The notes beneath the pieces are model-generated. The model made no database searches. It was given only the letters and a program-made list of their open reading frames with translations, and was not told the origin of the DNA. DNA of 64,000 bases. Origin: Rhynchonema sp. JSB1_4. Taxonomy: Eukaryota > Nematoda > Chromadorea > Monhysterida > Xyalidae. Every line of letters begins with the position of its first letter. Positions within the stretch are counted from its first letter, which is position 1. A program made the position numbers and the translations under genes. Of this stretch, positions 1-12,069 are shown piece after piece. The stretch spans positions 1-64,000 of the forward strand of contig JASAMV010005825.1 of NCBI GenBank assembly GCA_030248065.1, given 5' to 3'.

Positions 1-192
1 AACGGGCAAGCAGAAACACGCCGCACAATATATGTATGTACGTCCAGATGTGAATCGTCCTGTTCACTTGCGCTACTTTTGCCGAAACTTCGTTTTTGGC
101 GTTTTTGACACTGCGACTGATGCGTCAGGGTCAAGTCACCGTCAGTCCTAAGCGCACAAGATGACAGAAACTGGCAAATCGCATTGTGCAAT

Positions 193-711
193 TTGTTTGA
201 ATTCCAGTTTGTCTGGGACCAAACCTGGCAACTGGGCTGCGGAGCGAAGATGTGCGGCCGAGAGTTTAACCTCGTTTGTCGATACTATTTCCCGTGAGTG
301 ACTTCCGTGTAGTTTGAATATCAAAGAGTCATGCTGCTTCGTGTATAATGTAAATTAACTTTTATGCACTCAGCGGTAACTTCTACAACAAGCCGATCTA
401 CAAGCGAGGCCAGCCGTGCTCTGGCTGCTTGAAGTCGCAGAAATGTGAAGACGGGTTATGCGTTGGCCGACCGTTTGGTGCGTTGTTTTTTGGCCTTTTC
501 GGTTTCCGAATTGCAGATTTTCTGATTGAAGACATTTCGAGCATCTATAATACATCTGAACAAAAATGATCCAAAAGATTCCTCTATTACAGAATGCAAA
601 GACGCGGACAACTGCGACTACTTTGTCGGCCAACAGGGCTGGTGCAACAAGGGCCGATTTCAGACCTGGGTCAGACAGCAGTGCCCGAAAGCGTGCAAAC
701 AGTGTGATTAA
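193..711 (+). CDS. CAP/SCP domain protein with C-terminal ShKT domain, 3' part of gene
   Basis: Three exons are visible: 193-289, 374-477 and 593-711 (stop TAA 709-711), joined by GT-AG introns with consistent phases (2, then 1). The first encodes the end of a CAP domain, with the typical run WQLGCGAKMCGREFNLVC followed by RYYFP. The second encodes the hinge, starting GNFYNKP and containing four cysteines. The third encodes a ShKT domain with six cysteines, starting ECKDADNC and ending CPKACKQCD at the stop. Such proteins are normally secreted; the signal peptide and the rest of the CAP domain lie before the window. The family includes nematode SCP/VAL proteins and cysteine-rich secretory proteins; target and activity cannot be read from this fragment. 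The domain assignment is sure; the gene is partial because the window starts inside it. Confidence 0.88.
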
Positions 712-2929
712 TCTGTTCATGAAGCTGTGAAATGTTTGTGGCAAAGGAAAAGCACTGAAACCATACAAAGCTTTATTCATCGAAGTTTGTCACTTTTTAT
801 GACAGAAAATGAAGCCAGAATCTGGAAACTGACCGTGGTTTCTTGCGCAAGTGTGTTATCTGAGTTTTCCGGTTACAGCCCCAGTGCTCATTCAGTAGAC
901 GTGGAAAATCGGATTTTGAAAATTATTTTTATTCCAAAAGAGAGCCCCATAGGGCTCCGTTCGAACCATTCCGAAATGAGCTCCTTTAAATTTTTGAACT
1001 TGGCGAAAGTGGTTGAAACGCAAATGCAAGATGGTTTCATGTCACAAAACATCTGAAAAGCGACTATGTATCTGTTTTGTTCCACTTTCCAACGGTAATT
1101 TTCGCAATCATAGATGTGCTCGGACGAAAAAAAATCCCGAATATGGAGCCACGGAGGCTCTATTCGGTGAGGGGCTGTAACAGGAAAGCTCCGGTATGTT
1201 ATGACGAGACCACTTTATTCTTCAAATATAAAAAATACTTTTTCTCTTGGAATCATAGCTGGTGCGGCGAGAAAAACTGGCTGATATTACAGCGGTCAAG
1301 TCAAGTCGTCAAGCAGAGTCGTCAGCTCACCGCGAATGCCGTGTGTTATTTCTCGCGCTCGTTTGGAGCTGCTTTGAGTTGACGACTTGACTACTGTAAG
1401 ATCAGCAGCAAAACTGCTTATTGTTTCTGAAATATACAGGAATTCATTGTGCTTGCAGTCAAACGCTTAGTACAAATTATACAGGCAGGTAGTCCTGGCT
1501 TTCAAACAAAAAGTGGACTGCTTCTATTTTGACACTTTCCTGTGTGGGTTTTGTTTTACTTGGTTGCTTTACCACATTACCATGGCACAATAAAGTTTTT
1601 TGTAATCCCGTAGTGCAGAAAATGCGCCAATAAAACCTCAGATAACCAGACGACTCTCGGTCATATTTATTCAATCAAGAATTGTAACATTACTTATTAT
1701 GATCCTTGACTGATACTCTCTCCATCAAAAGGTTACACCCTTATTTTAGATAAGTTCGCATGGCATCATAAACTGACCAATTCACTCATGTGCATCAGTT
1801 TTGTTCTAAGAAATTGCGTACAAGATACTAGTACTCTATCAATATAATCATCACAGCAACTTCCATGTAAAAAATGGAGTTTTTTCGCTGCAAATATATG
1901 GTTGAAAGATCCGAGAAAATTATGGTTTGAAATCAGCTATGGCAAAACAGTTCTTAGAGGTTGCACAAGTAGAGTTAGTCGGAATTAGTAGCAAAATTTA
2001 TACAATTTAATAAAGATCTGTGAACAAACAGCTGCACAAATAAATTTTAGAACTCTTTAGGAAACTATCTAAAACTTCAAATCAAGCTGGATCTATGGTA
2101 CAAGACTCGAAACCAATCTTCGGTAAGAACAGCAGTACAAGATATAGGAAATACGAAAAAATATAAAACTCTTTGACAAAAAATTATGCGAGAATTCTGA
2201 GGCAAAAAATGCATTCACAATATCCAAACTCACAACAGAAATATGGCAGGTGTAGGTGTATATACATAAAACACAAAAACGACGTATTTATTGCACATGA
2301 ACGAAAAATAAAACGATGAAACTCGTTTTTCAGGTAACACGAAAGCGGAAATGTATATTGAACACCGGCACTAGACCCACAACAATCAAAATACTCGTGC
2401 TGCAACAAAATACCGAAACGGTTTTCCTTGCACTAAAAACACTTCAAAGTTGAGAAAGCTACAGATCGTTGAGAAGGTAGAAACTTCCAATGAGCTCTCG
2501 GTGACAAATTGAGTGGAAAATAAACATCTATAAAAAACAAAGGACGTTGATCTCGATCATCCAGAGGGGATAGTAAGAATATTACTGTAGGAGGATACAG
2601 ACAGGGAGAGCACCAGTTGGCTGGCAGGATATAATTCGAACCAAACCAGCACTGCTTACTGTGTACAATGTCGCGAAAAAAAGCACAAAACAACAAGCTA
2701 ACAGACACGAAGTCGAAAAAATACTGTGTATCTTCGGCTGTACGAAACATGTTGCTGAAAAAACCATAACACTAATAGTTTCGCTCGCGCAGCCGTCGAA
2801 AAAATCGGGAAATAAACATATGTACCAGTGACAAACGTGAGTACAAAAACCACGCTATTTTACATTGTGTAATGTATAGAATTTGTCGGCAAAATATGAT
2901 AGATTCGGAGGTTAGTCTCATCCAGTTTG
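712..2929. other. Intergenic region between two converging genes
   Basis: No coding exon was recognised. The ORFs here are short and lack family motifs. One small inverted repeat is listed separately. The region separates the 3' ends of the CAP-ShKT gene (+) and the BCAT gene (-), so it probably holds both 3' UTRs. AATAAA occurs near 1588 and 1631, but no polyadenylation site can be fixed. Confidence 0.5.
1282..1408. repeat. Small inverted repeat (hairpin)
   Basis: CTGATATTACAGCGGTCAAG near 1282 is mirrored by the complement of TGACTACTGTAAGATCAG near 1390-1408. The arms are about 30 bp around a 65-bp centre. It may be a remnant of a palindromic MITE; no target duplication was identified. 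Confidence 0.5.
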
Positions 2930-5900
2930 TTATGTGACCGTGTACTGCCATTCTGAGCGGATAACACGACCGTACTGAAACAAGTTTATAAATGAAGCAA
3001 TGATATAAAATCGGAACGAAAGAAGTCAAAAGTGCAGAAAAAATGAAATGAAATGATATTAGCTTCACTTTAGCATTTCGTCTCAGCGCTCTCTCAAACA
3101 TACACCAAAAAGACTACGAATCTAGAAAATTGGAATGGAAAGGGAACTAAACATAAGAAAAGTACAAGTAAGAAATAAACCGAGATGATTACCTGAATAT
3201 CGCTGATAGAGTCGAATAGTCGTTGCATTAAAGATGATTTTTGTTTCATTGTCGGGATTTCGAGCTTCTCGGTAAGATCACCTAAAAGTCAAGTGCAAAT
3301 TACCAAGGTTAGCAGAGCAAAAAAAACAAGCGTAAAACGCGAAACTACTGTGCGTTCGAGAAGTCAACCAAGCTTGGTGACATGACAGGCTAAAATCCCA
3401 ATTCCGTATCCATCAATAAATATTTTATTGATGGGATAAACACCAGCGCGAGGTTGGACGAAACAATGGCAGTTCTTCACTGTTGACAACAAATAAAACT
3501 GCCGAAATCTCAAGTGCCCCGAACAACCGTGCAACGCCCACTCTTTTTGTGGTGAATTGGTCACTCCAGCAATACCCTGTGATCATGAAAACCAACCAGA
3601 TTTGTACAGGATCCCATCGACGGGACACACAATGCACGCCGTACCGGAACCGAACATTTCGTACAACTGAAAACGAACTAATAATGTGCCTGCTTCTTTA
3701 TTGGCGATGAACGTTGTACTTTCCCAGCCGTACTAAAACTGGTTTTCATGCAGACTTTCGACCGTGAAAATGATTGTTTCAGAGTAAGCGCGAGGCGCGC
3801 TCAATATTTATGTCGCAATCCAAGAACACCCGCGTCGGGCTGCATGATGTTTCAAAATACTGACACCACCGACCCTTTCCTCCTTGATCGCGTTGCGTAT
3901 CTGTGCCATGGTCGGATAGTCCTCGGTGACCTTGAATTCATTCCACTCCCTGCACATGTCCAATAATGTCTGTCGCACCACACCCGGCAGAATGATGCCG
4001 TCCTTCAGCGGTGGCGTGATTAGCTCTTTTTCTGCAACATTTCGCCGGCTTGCAACGCAAGTGCTACGTGCCTGATCATGTGCGTGCACATCAGGGCAGG
4101 ATAAAGAAATACTCACTCAAAACGTCACTTTGCGGCCAAACCAAACCAGTGGCGTGGCATGAACCACCACAAATGATACCGATGTTGCCCCACTGGCCAC
4201 ACGTTCAAGAAACGGTACCTACCGCCATTTTCATTCGTCCAAAACAGAAATATATTCATCGTGCCGACTTCGGTCAGCTTTTCATCCTTGTCATACAACC
4301 AGAGCACTTGTTGACAGCCCAGTTCCATCGCTTTCTTCGCGATCAGAATGGTCGGAGCGTAGTTACTGAAATTTGCCATTGTCTCTCCAGTACCATTTGA
4401 GAGCTGGTTGCAAAGATGCTGAAACATCGCAACTGTTTCACTGACTGTACAATCTGTTGCTGGATATTACACTGCGATTTTTCAGCACCCAGAAACAAAA
4501 GACGAATGCACAAACGATCAATCATGCCTACAACAGGTATAAAAAACTGCACTCAATCAATCAATACCTTACTCTACATTACAAAAAATCAATCCATTCA
4601 CTTACAAATTGACCTGTCATGCTTGCATGCCTCGTAATCAGTGGTCCACAAAGCCATCGATAACAAATTCAATCAGCCAGAAAGCCATTTATGAAACAAA
4701 ATATTTCAGATTCCAAGAGAAAATGCAAGCGAGATAATAACTGTTCGCAACAGCAAGCCTGGGCCCTGCATTTTTGCTGGTTGGTTGATTGTGGCACATC
4801 TAGTCCTGCCCACTCACACAACTGCTTGCCGGGCTGATGTTTCAACAGACAGACTGCTCCTACATATACACCCGCATACCATCCAAGTTTGTGTCCTCCA
4901 CATATGCCCACCGCCGTCCGCACGTACTGTGGATCGGCCAGTAACTGAACGGCCCGAAATCCGGTGGGAAAGTAGGCGCCAACGGGGCCGATGATCACAA
5001 ACAGCATCGCCTCTGGACTCACTCCGATGCCGACGTTGGGCTACCAAGAGAGGAGAACCTCGAGTCTGGCATCATTCAGGGATGATAGGGCCCTTATTTG
5101 CTCAGAAACAGATACTTTACATTCTTTTGCGAAATAAATACGTAACTGTGCGTGTTTGCAAGTGCGACGCGAAAGTACAGTATAAGCAGAGTTAGTTAAT
5201 TATTACATAAGCGGACACAGTGCAAACATAGAGACAAGCGCGGTCCCTTTCACGAGCTCAAGCTGAACTTAGCAAGCACACGCTAAGGTTCATGCGTTTG
5301 TGGGTTTCATGTTCATCTGCGATTCTTCATCGCAAACATCCGAAATTCGCGTGTTGACCCCAATTATACAGCTTCAACAATCTTTGTCAGCCTCCAAACT
5401 TCAGACCGCATACGTGTGTAACTGTGTAGGTCCCCGCCAATGTGGGTCGTGTGTTTTGCTGCTGAGTGTCCCGTGCTTGTGCCGTGTCTACGCAACCACG
5501 TGGCTGCTTACTGACTGGCCTATATGCATGGGTATGGTATGACGTCAACCAGTCAGCAGCAGCCGTGTCAAAAACGTGTATTCACATGTATGTCCCGCCA
5601 TGTATGTATGTAAGCCAAGCCAAACCAGGAAAAAAACGGCAAAAGCGTCAGCTGGCTAGCCGACCAGCCAGCTTGCCAGGCTATCTTCAGTTCATGTGCC
5701 CCAGAAAAATAGCTGTTACCCAACAAGGTATTACGATCAATACAGACGCAGGAACAATTGTGTCACAAAATCTACGTGTGGAAGTTCGAGAATTTGAAGC
5801 GCTTTTGAATAATACGTGTGGTGTGTATCACTTTTTACAGAGTGCACCTTCACGTTGGCTAAAGCCCTTAAACGAAGTTAATCTTCGTGAAAAACGCAAA

Positions 5901-8759
5901 ACGCAGCATCCCGCCTCCCTAGAGAACACAACCAACCAAACTTCCCACTTTTAATTAAAGCTCAGAAGCACCTACTGCGTGTGGTCAGTCATAAAAGCAC
6001 ATCTGCGCTGCCACAAAAGTTTATTAGTTTTGTTTGTTTTGCAAGAATCACAGACGGTAGCATGAAACCCACGTGTGCTTAGCAAAACAGCCGCTAAGTG
6101 AGTGTTTTCGTGCTGTTGACCCTTGTTTAGTATCTATCATCGGTTAAAATAGAGCAGGCATGCAAGCAAGTAGAGGACAGAATCAATGCCAAACGAAGGA
6201 AATTAACAAAAAAAGGAGAAAACGACCAAGCAAAGCATCGTGCCAGTGTGCAAAAAGAAAATATGCAAAGAGAGTGTTACGCACCACCCCATTTTGTACT
6301 CGCCGGTGCCTCCGATTCCGGCTCGAATGAAAGCACCGTTGGCCATGAGTTGAACGGGTTGAAAGCCGGTCGGGAAGTACGGACCAACGGGGCCCTGGAC
6401 GACGAATAACCTTGCGTTCAGACTGGTGGACACACCGAGATGCGGCTGAAATCAATGAACAACAACACGACGGTGAAACTCGTGACAATCAGCGCGTTGT
6501 ATGCTGTGAACAACACGCAGTCAACAACAACAACTGCAACAACACAACAACAACAAACAACACTAAATGTGTTGTATTGTGGATCATAAGACTTAGTGTT
6601 GAACAACACCTAGATTACACTGCATCGTGCTGCTTCCGGAGTTGGGGGAGAAAGAAAAAACAGAAACAGAATGTTGTTTCGAGTGACAGTCCAAGCTACA
6701 CAGCAATCGTGGTTGTCGAACTGATGCGCTGAGCAGAGGAATTATAATATCTCTCAATAAAAATGCGCCTAACCTCCCCAAACGTATGGAACTTATCACA
6801 ACACTCAAAGCGCAATCGGTTCGTGGCCAATACAACAACGGCTTTTGTTCAAAAACCCAAACCATTGCAATTTTAATCGAAAAATTGTTAACATTTGGGC
6901 TTTCGAAAGCGATCTGGGGCATGACAATATCAATGCGACAGCCGGCCTAACTTACGATCCCATCTTAAACTCGCCGACTCCGCCGGGCCAGGCGCGCACG
7001 AAAGCCGGATCGGCGAACAGTTTTACGGGCTTGAAACCGGTGGGAAAATACGGACCGGCCGGGCCGAGCACAACAAACAGCGTTGCCTTGTAGCCGTGCG
7101 CTACGCCAAGATGGCCCTTTGAGGGTGGACAGGGGTAGGTAGGTTGTAAATTGCATTATACGAATTTTCGGAATGGGATGAACATCAATGCTTCTATGTA
7201 AATACCTCCCAAGTAACAAACTGGCAATCAACACAGGCAATGCTTTGACTATTTAGGCTCCGGCGCCGGCAGATCGATCACGGCAAAATCTAACTAAACT
7301 ATGAAGCAGGCTTACTAATCTTTGTAACCTACGCAACATCTTTTTGGCAAACCAATAAAACAAGACTTCAACAGCCTTGCTGGATATCTACACAGGTAAT
7401 CTAATCAGTCCGCTGTGCTAGTGCTATGTTGTGCAGAAACCAAGTAAAGAGTGTCCCTTCACCAAATCTAGATCTAACTGTTGTGTGTGAGAACCAAATA
7501 AAAGACTATATCACCCCACCCACCACCATCAAAAAAGATAGACCACCACAGAAACTCGTTCTGTTCGTTGGTGTTGTGTGAAAATGAGTTGGTTAGGTTA
7601 GTTAATTAATAATCGAGTAATTCTCAAACCTTGCTCAAGAAAATAGTCTGGAACAAATTAAACTACGTACATCTGTGCCAATCATGGTGGGACGAATGTA
7701 TAAGGAACTGGTGGTCGAATAGGGCACCCATTCCTGGTCGATTTTTATCAGCTCACCGATGCATTTCAGCAACTCGTTTTTGTCAAATGTCTGCAAAAAT
7801 AGTGAAACGGAATGTTTGCAGTTCACTGGAAATGAGATATCACCGTCATCGATCGAACAAAATTAAATGATCCAGTTTCAAAGCAATTTACCGGCAGCGC
7901 GGCCCGTTCAGCACTGCGAACCATGCGTTCCATGTTCATGTGTGGTCGGAACACGCGAATGCGATTGTCGACGCCGCGATACGCTTTCATGCCTTCGAAC
8001 AACTGCAACAAGCAACCAACACGCATATCGGCCATGCGACTAGCGGTTCACACAAGACAGCATATTACCTCAATGGCATAATGCAGCACTTTTGCGCCGG
8101 GATGAATTTGCAGATCGTGCATCGGCACAATCCTCGGTTTTGTCCAGCCATTCTTCGAGTCCCAATCCACCTGGACGACAAGAACAATCTCAGCCCTATT
8201 TTGCACGCTAAGATAACATCTCCAATTCCAACAAGGTCCATGGTTCATCTCAAGGGCTGGGACTTTCTCACCTCAAGCATATGGTCCGAGAAATGATGCC
8301 CGAACACAAGGTTATCAGGATCGGGTTTCGGTGCCGGATCAGACGTTTGTTCCACTTGCAGATCGTTGAACTGCAAAGGTTATGAGATCTGAGATTTACA
8401 GATTCAGGAAAAAGTCACTTCTTAAGGCAAGAATTTGATCCATATTTGTCCCTTTTTCGAAAAAATAACAAAATAAAGATTTTTGGGGACTTTTGACAAC
8501 CTTGACATAAAAATGCATATTTTGGGCAGAAATTTGGGGGAACTTCCCCAAAGCAACTCACCGGTTGAGATAGAATGAATAACAATAATAATAAAAGTCC
8601 AGATTCAGCGTAAACAACGAAGAAACTGACAGAGAAAGACGTCATAGACGATTGGAATCGCTTGATGTGAGACGACGGTATGCGCAACGTCGACGATGAC
8701 CGCAACAGACGTGACGCATGATGTCGGACCGCTCGTGAACACACAGATGCTGGCGACAT
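2930..8759 (-). CDS. Branched-chain amino-acid aminotransferase (BCAT) with three alternative sixth exons
   Basis: This PLP enzyme moves the amino group between Leu, Ile or Val and 2-oxoglutarate, the first step of branched-chain amino-acid breakdown. Exons on the minus strand: 8631-8759 (start ATG), 8272-8370, 8069-8170, 7892-8002, 7671-7790, one of 6956-7116 / 6285-6445 / 4880-5040, then 4223-4365, 3874-4031, 3597-3666, 3193-3281 and 2930-2974 (stop). All phases join without gaps, giving 408 residues, close to mammalian BCATs of about 390. The N-terminus is rich in Arg and Ser with no acidic residues in the first 40, as in a mitochondrial transit peptide. Landmarks: [32 protein letters not shown], the PLP lysine in [27 protein letters not shown], the redox CXXC in GTACIVCPV, and the end [12 protein letters not shown]. 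Family and exon chain are near certain; mitochondrial location is inferred. Confidence 0.95.
4880..5040 (-). other. BCAT alternative exon 6c
   Basis: Length 161 nt, phase 0 in and phase 2 out. It encodes [20 protein letters not shown], then [19 protein letters not shown] and GICGGHKLG, with a split Cys codon (TG|T). The PLP lysine is kept, but the residue before it is His instead of Phe or Tyr. The donor is GTATGC. It lies 514 bp upstream of exon 7 and 1,244 bp downstream of 6b. Confidence 0.92.
5285..6085. repeat. Possible diverged inverted repeat in the BCAT 6b-6c intron
   Basis: GGGTTTCATG followed by CTGCGATTCTT near 5306-5330 is mirrored by the complement of AAGAATCACAG near 6043 with CATGAAACCCAC near 6060. 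The arms are short and imperfect. It may be an old foldback element that enlarged this intron. The rest of the intron holds no exon I can support. Confidence 0.35.
6285..6445 (-). other. BCAT alternative exon 6b
   Basis: Length 161 nt, phase 0 in and phase 2 out, the same as 6a. It encodes [20 protein letters not shown] and on to GGTGEYKMG, with a split Cys codon (TG|T). Catalytic Lys and GPYF are kept, but the usual LADP is changed to MANG and RAW to RAG. The acceptor is TTTCAG and the donor GTGCGT. Its upstream intron on the sense strand contains a long UGUUGU-rich tract (see the regulatory entry). Confidence 0.92.
6446..6560 (-). promoter_or_regulatory. UGUUGU-rich intronic tract just upstream of BCAT exon 6b
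   Basis: The plus strand carries many CAACA and AACAAC units up to about 6560, so the pre-mRNA has a dense UGUUGU run ending at the exon 6b acceptor. Such UGU-rich runs are typical binding sites for CELF/Bruno-family splicing regulators. A role in exon choice is inference; a simple-sequence expansion serving as the polypyrimidine tract is the alternative. Confidence 0.4.
6956..7116 (-). other. BCAT alternative exon 6a
   Basis: Length 161 nt, phase 0 in and phase 2 out. It encodes [10 protein letters not shown] and 43 more residues ending GGVGEFKMG, with the split Ser codon completed by exon 7 (TC|T). The PLP lysine is residue 51 of the exon and GPYF is conserved. It keeps [11 protein letters not shown], the most family-typical middle segment of the three versions. 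The acceptor is CAAAG and the donor GTAAGT. It lies closest to exon 5, 554 bp downstream of it. Confidence 0.92.
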
Positions 8760-8944
8760 TTTGGTTTATCTTTATCGGGTACTGAACGCAGTTTATGCGT
8801 TTTCTGTGCAATCACAAATTAGTGGTTGGTTCGTCGGCTTGCCTGAAAAAAAAGCAAAATTTGTGGAAATATTCTTGCGAGGTGCGAGCTTTCCGACGTG
8901 GTGCTGGTGACATCTTCTTTACCACCACAGGCCACAGTGGTGAC
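8760..8944. other. BCAT 5' flank
   Basis: This stretch lies between the BCAT start codon (8757-8759, minus) and the first transposon terminus at 8945. The minus-strand promoter and 5' UTR must start here or within the repeats beyond. No TATA box was recognised. Less than 190 bp of unique DNA separates the ORF from transposon sequence. Confidence 0.4.
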
Positions 8945-9333
8945 CAGTGTAGTGGCAGGCCCATGTGTGGGAGGTAAGTATGACGCGGGGTTGGGACCGG
9001 ATGCGTGAGAGGTATGATTTTGGTCACCCAAAAAGGCAAAAAAAACACCGTTTTTGTGATACAATTTTGGCCAAAAATTGAGGTAAAAATAGTACTTTTT
9101 CCAAATTTTCGCCGAAAATCGCCTAAAAATAGGTATTATGGGTGCGCGATTTTTGGGAAATTAAGGTCGAAAAACACCGATTTTTGCCTTAAAAAGTATA
9201 AAATTGCTTGTGAGAGGTATGACTTGGAGTTGTGAGAGGTAAGTACTCAACCCCCCCCAACCCCCCTCGGGTTTTGTGGTAAGTAAGTACTCAGAGGGGG
9301 GTAACCCCCCCAACCCCCCCAGCCACTACTATG
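8945..9333. mobile_element. hAT-type MITE, 389 bp
   Basis: The left end is CAGTGTAGTGGCAGG and the right end the decayed complement AGCCACTACTATG. The flanking octamers GTGGTGAC (8937-8944) and GTCGTGAC (9334-9341) differ at one base and fit an hAT 8-bp target duplication. No transposase is encoded. The same left end in reverse occurs near 33793. Confidence 0.75.
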
Positions 9334-9341
9334 GTCGTGAC

Positions 9342-10742
9342 TAAAATTACGGCAGTTTACATTGTCGGGAAATTTCGGCCCCGCATAGACGCGGCCTGCC
9401 CACAACAACAACTACATTGTCGGAAAAACGTCTTTCTTTCAACAAAAACGTAACGCGGCTTTTTCAGTCAAACTATATACTAGCACGAGCACGTAAGGAA
9501 TTTTTGCCCCTTTTTGGAAAAAATTCTTCATAAACAGGGTACCTATTTCGGCGACTTTTGAGAGCATTGGCCTGAAAATCACACTTTTTAGGCCTAAAGA
9601 TGCCCATTTTAGGTCCAAAAATTCCTATTTTAGGCAAAAATTGGGGAAATTAGTGTACCCGCCGGGAGGCAGTGGTGTAGCTACCCAGGCGGGGCGGCGG
9701 CAACCTACTGTACCACCAAAATGTGAGCGCGCGAATTTTGTGTAATTTGAGGCAAAAACCACTGATTTTACACTAATTTTGGCCATTTTGGTAAAAAATT
9801 GGCACTTTTGGGGCAAAATCGGGGGGATACCTACTGTACCGGGGTGAAAATCGGGGGATACCTACTGTACCATGCCAAACATCGGGGGGGATACCTACTG
9901 TACCAGGCGAGGGGGGATACCTATACTTGCGGGCCGGAAAAAAACCGTTTTTTTCGAAAAAAAACCGTTTTTTCCGAGGCCCGGAAAAATACGTTTTTAT
10001 TTTTCCGGAAATTTTTCCAAGTGGCAACTTTGGAAAAAAACGGTTTTTTTCCAAAAATTTCCGAAATATTTTCAAAGGTTGCGAAAGGATGTTGTCAAAA
10101 CCAATGTAAATCGGTGTTAAACAGTTCAAAATGAGCACTTTTTAATCTCCAAGTGCATTTTTAGCCTGTTTCAGGCCATTTCCCAACAATATTTTCTCCA
10201 AAATAGGCGTTTTTGGACCATGGGTATCCTTAAGTACTGGAAAAATATTTGGAAAAAAACGGTTTTTTTTTTCGGAAAAAAACGGTTTTTTTTCCAAAAA
10301 TATATTTTGCGGAAAAATACGCAAGTATAGGGATACCTACTGTACTCCCCCAAACCCCCACCTCCAACACTGTCATAGTGTCATTGACCTAAAAATCACC
10401 CATTTTAGTCCTAAAAATGGCCATTTTAGGCCTAAAGATGCCGATTTTAGGCAAAAATTGAGGCGGTTAGGGTACCTGGCGCGGCGGTTAGTGTACTAGT
10501 GTACTTTGGTCGCGGCGGTTAGTGTACCTTAGGGGGACCCCCTCCCCCCAGGAACTACACTGAAAACACTCAATAATGACCAGTAACACCCTGACAGAAC
10601 TCCATTTTAGGGGCATTTTTGGGAACATTTTTTGAGATTTTGGGCAGCGAAAAATGGGTCAGTGAAAAAATACAGCCCCCTTGAATTTTAGATTTTACGG
10701 TACCTACTGTACCGACCGGCCGAGCTGGGGGGGAACAAAAAT
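9342..10742. repeat. Overlapping MITE fragments rich in G and C runs
   Basis: This region is a mosaic of pieces seen elsewhere in the window. Examples are GATACCTACTGTACC units at 9825-9925 (again near 12545-12660 and 24770-24860, reversed), a piece starting CAGTGGTGTAGCTACCC at 9671, an end ACCTCCAACACTG near 10376, and an end CCAGGAACTACACTG near 10562. TTTTAGGCCTAAA motifs repeat in the spacers. Whole-element boundaries could not all be resolved. No gene is present; the ORFs here are translated repeats. Confidence 0.7.
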
Positions 10743-10835
10743 TACCGTAAAAACCTTAAAATACAGCCCCCCCCCCGGAATAGAGCCCCCTCCCCAAAAA
10801 GGGGGGCCGGTGAATTAATAGAGCCCCCCCCCAAG

Positions 10836-11696
10836 CAGTGCTGTGGCTGGGGGGTGGGGGGGTCCCCCCCAATGGTACCCTACCCGCCCCGGCCTGGTAC
10901 GCTACCCCCTACCCGCCCCGCTCTGGTACCCTACCCCCCTACCCGCCCCGCCCTGGTACCCTACCCGCCCCGATTTTTACCCCCAAAATGCCCGTTTTTC
11001 GGTCAAAAATGCCCAAATTTCGACCGAAAACCCTAGAAAGTGCAGAAAATTTCTTATATGTACTTTTTAGTACATAAAAACAGGCACGCGAAAAAACTTG
11101 TGTTGTACCCTACCAGTGGTGTCGTTGATAAATCGAAATTTTCCCATACCCAGCCCAATTTTCGGGAAATTTCCCATACATACCCCCAAAAATCTTCAGA
11201 AATACCCCCAGAAATTTCCCATACCAGGGGGGTTTTCCAAAAACTCAAAAATTTCCCATGCCCGAGGGTGGGGGTTTTGAAAAAAATGACCCCAAAAATC
11301 TTCTAAAAGTGCCAAAATTGGTCTAAAAAGTGCTTAAAACAAAGTTTTCTTGCGGCAGCAAGCGATTTTTGACATTTTTGGACGAAAAATGGCCAATTTT
11401 GGTACTTCTCGGGGTCAAAAAGTCATTTCTTAGGGGTGCTTGTTCCAAAAGTGAAAAATTTCCCATACCCCATACCCCCGGCCGATTTCCCATACCCCAT
11501 ACCAGGGGGGGGTAACCCCCCCAACCCCCCCCCCCCAACGACACCACTGTACCCTACCCGCCCCGAAAAATCTTCCCCCCTCCCCCCAAACCGGATTTCC
11601 CCCCCCCCCAAAATCCCAGGTACACTACCCGCCTACCCGCCCCGATTTTTTCCACCTATGTACCCTACCCGCCCCGCCCAAGTAGCCACAGCACTG
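10836..11696. mobile_element. hAT-type MITE, 861 bp
   Basis: The terminal inverted repeats are CAGTGCTGTGGCT and AGCCACAGCACTG. A perfect 8-bp target duplication CCCCCAAG lies at 10828-10835 and 11697-11704. It is inserted in the mariner-like element 10745-14357 and hosts another MITE at 11114-11549. It is non-coding, with many TACCCTACCCGCCCC units at both ends. Confidence 0.9.
11114..11549. mobile_element. hAT-type MITE, 436 bp, nested in the previous one
   Basis: The terminal inverted repeats are CAGTGGTGTCGTTG and CAACGACACCACTG. A perfect 8-bp duplication TACCCTAC lies at 11106-11113 and 11550-11557. The body repeats TTTCCCATACC motifs. No coding capacity. Confidence 0.9.
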
Positions 11697-12069
11697 CCCC
11701 CAAGTAACACCCCCTGGCGTATTAAGGCTTGATAGTGGTGCACACTGCACAGGTACATTTATGCACGTTTGTTGTTCGTTCAGAGCACATAATACGCCTC
11801 TTATTGACGAATAGGCACGAATAAATGCGATTACATCATTACAAGCGAAAAAACATCCTTTCAAACCCCTTTTTGGGGGGTTCTGGGGGCAGAGATCGGA
11901 AACGGGCCGCGATTTTGGAGTTGGTCGACCGGGCCGGGCAGCCCGGCCCGGTCCGGCCCGGTATGCCTAAATTTGAACGAAATTACCATTTTTTGAACCA
12001 AAATTTTTGCGCTTCGCGCAATAACATTTCCTAGTTCTTGATCTTTTCAGTCATAGTTAGTTAGTTTAT

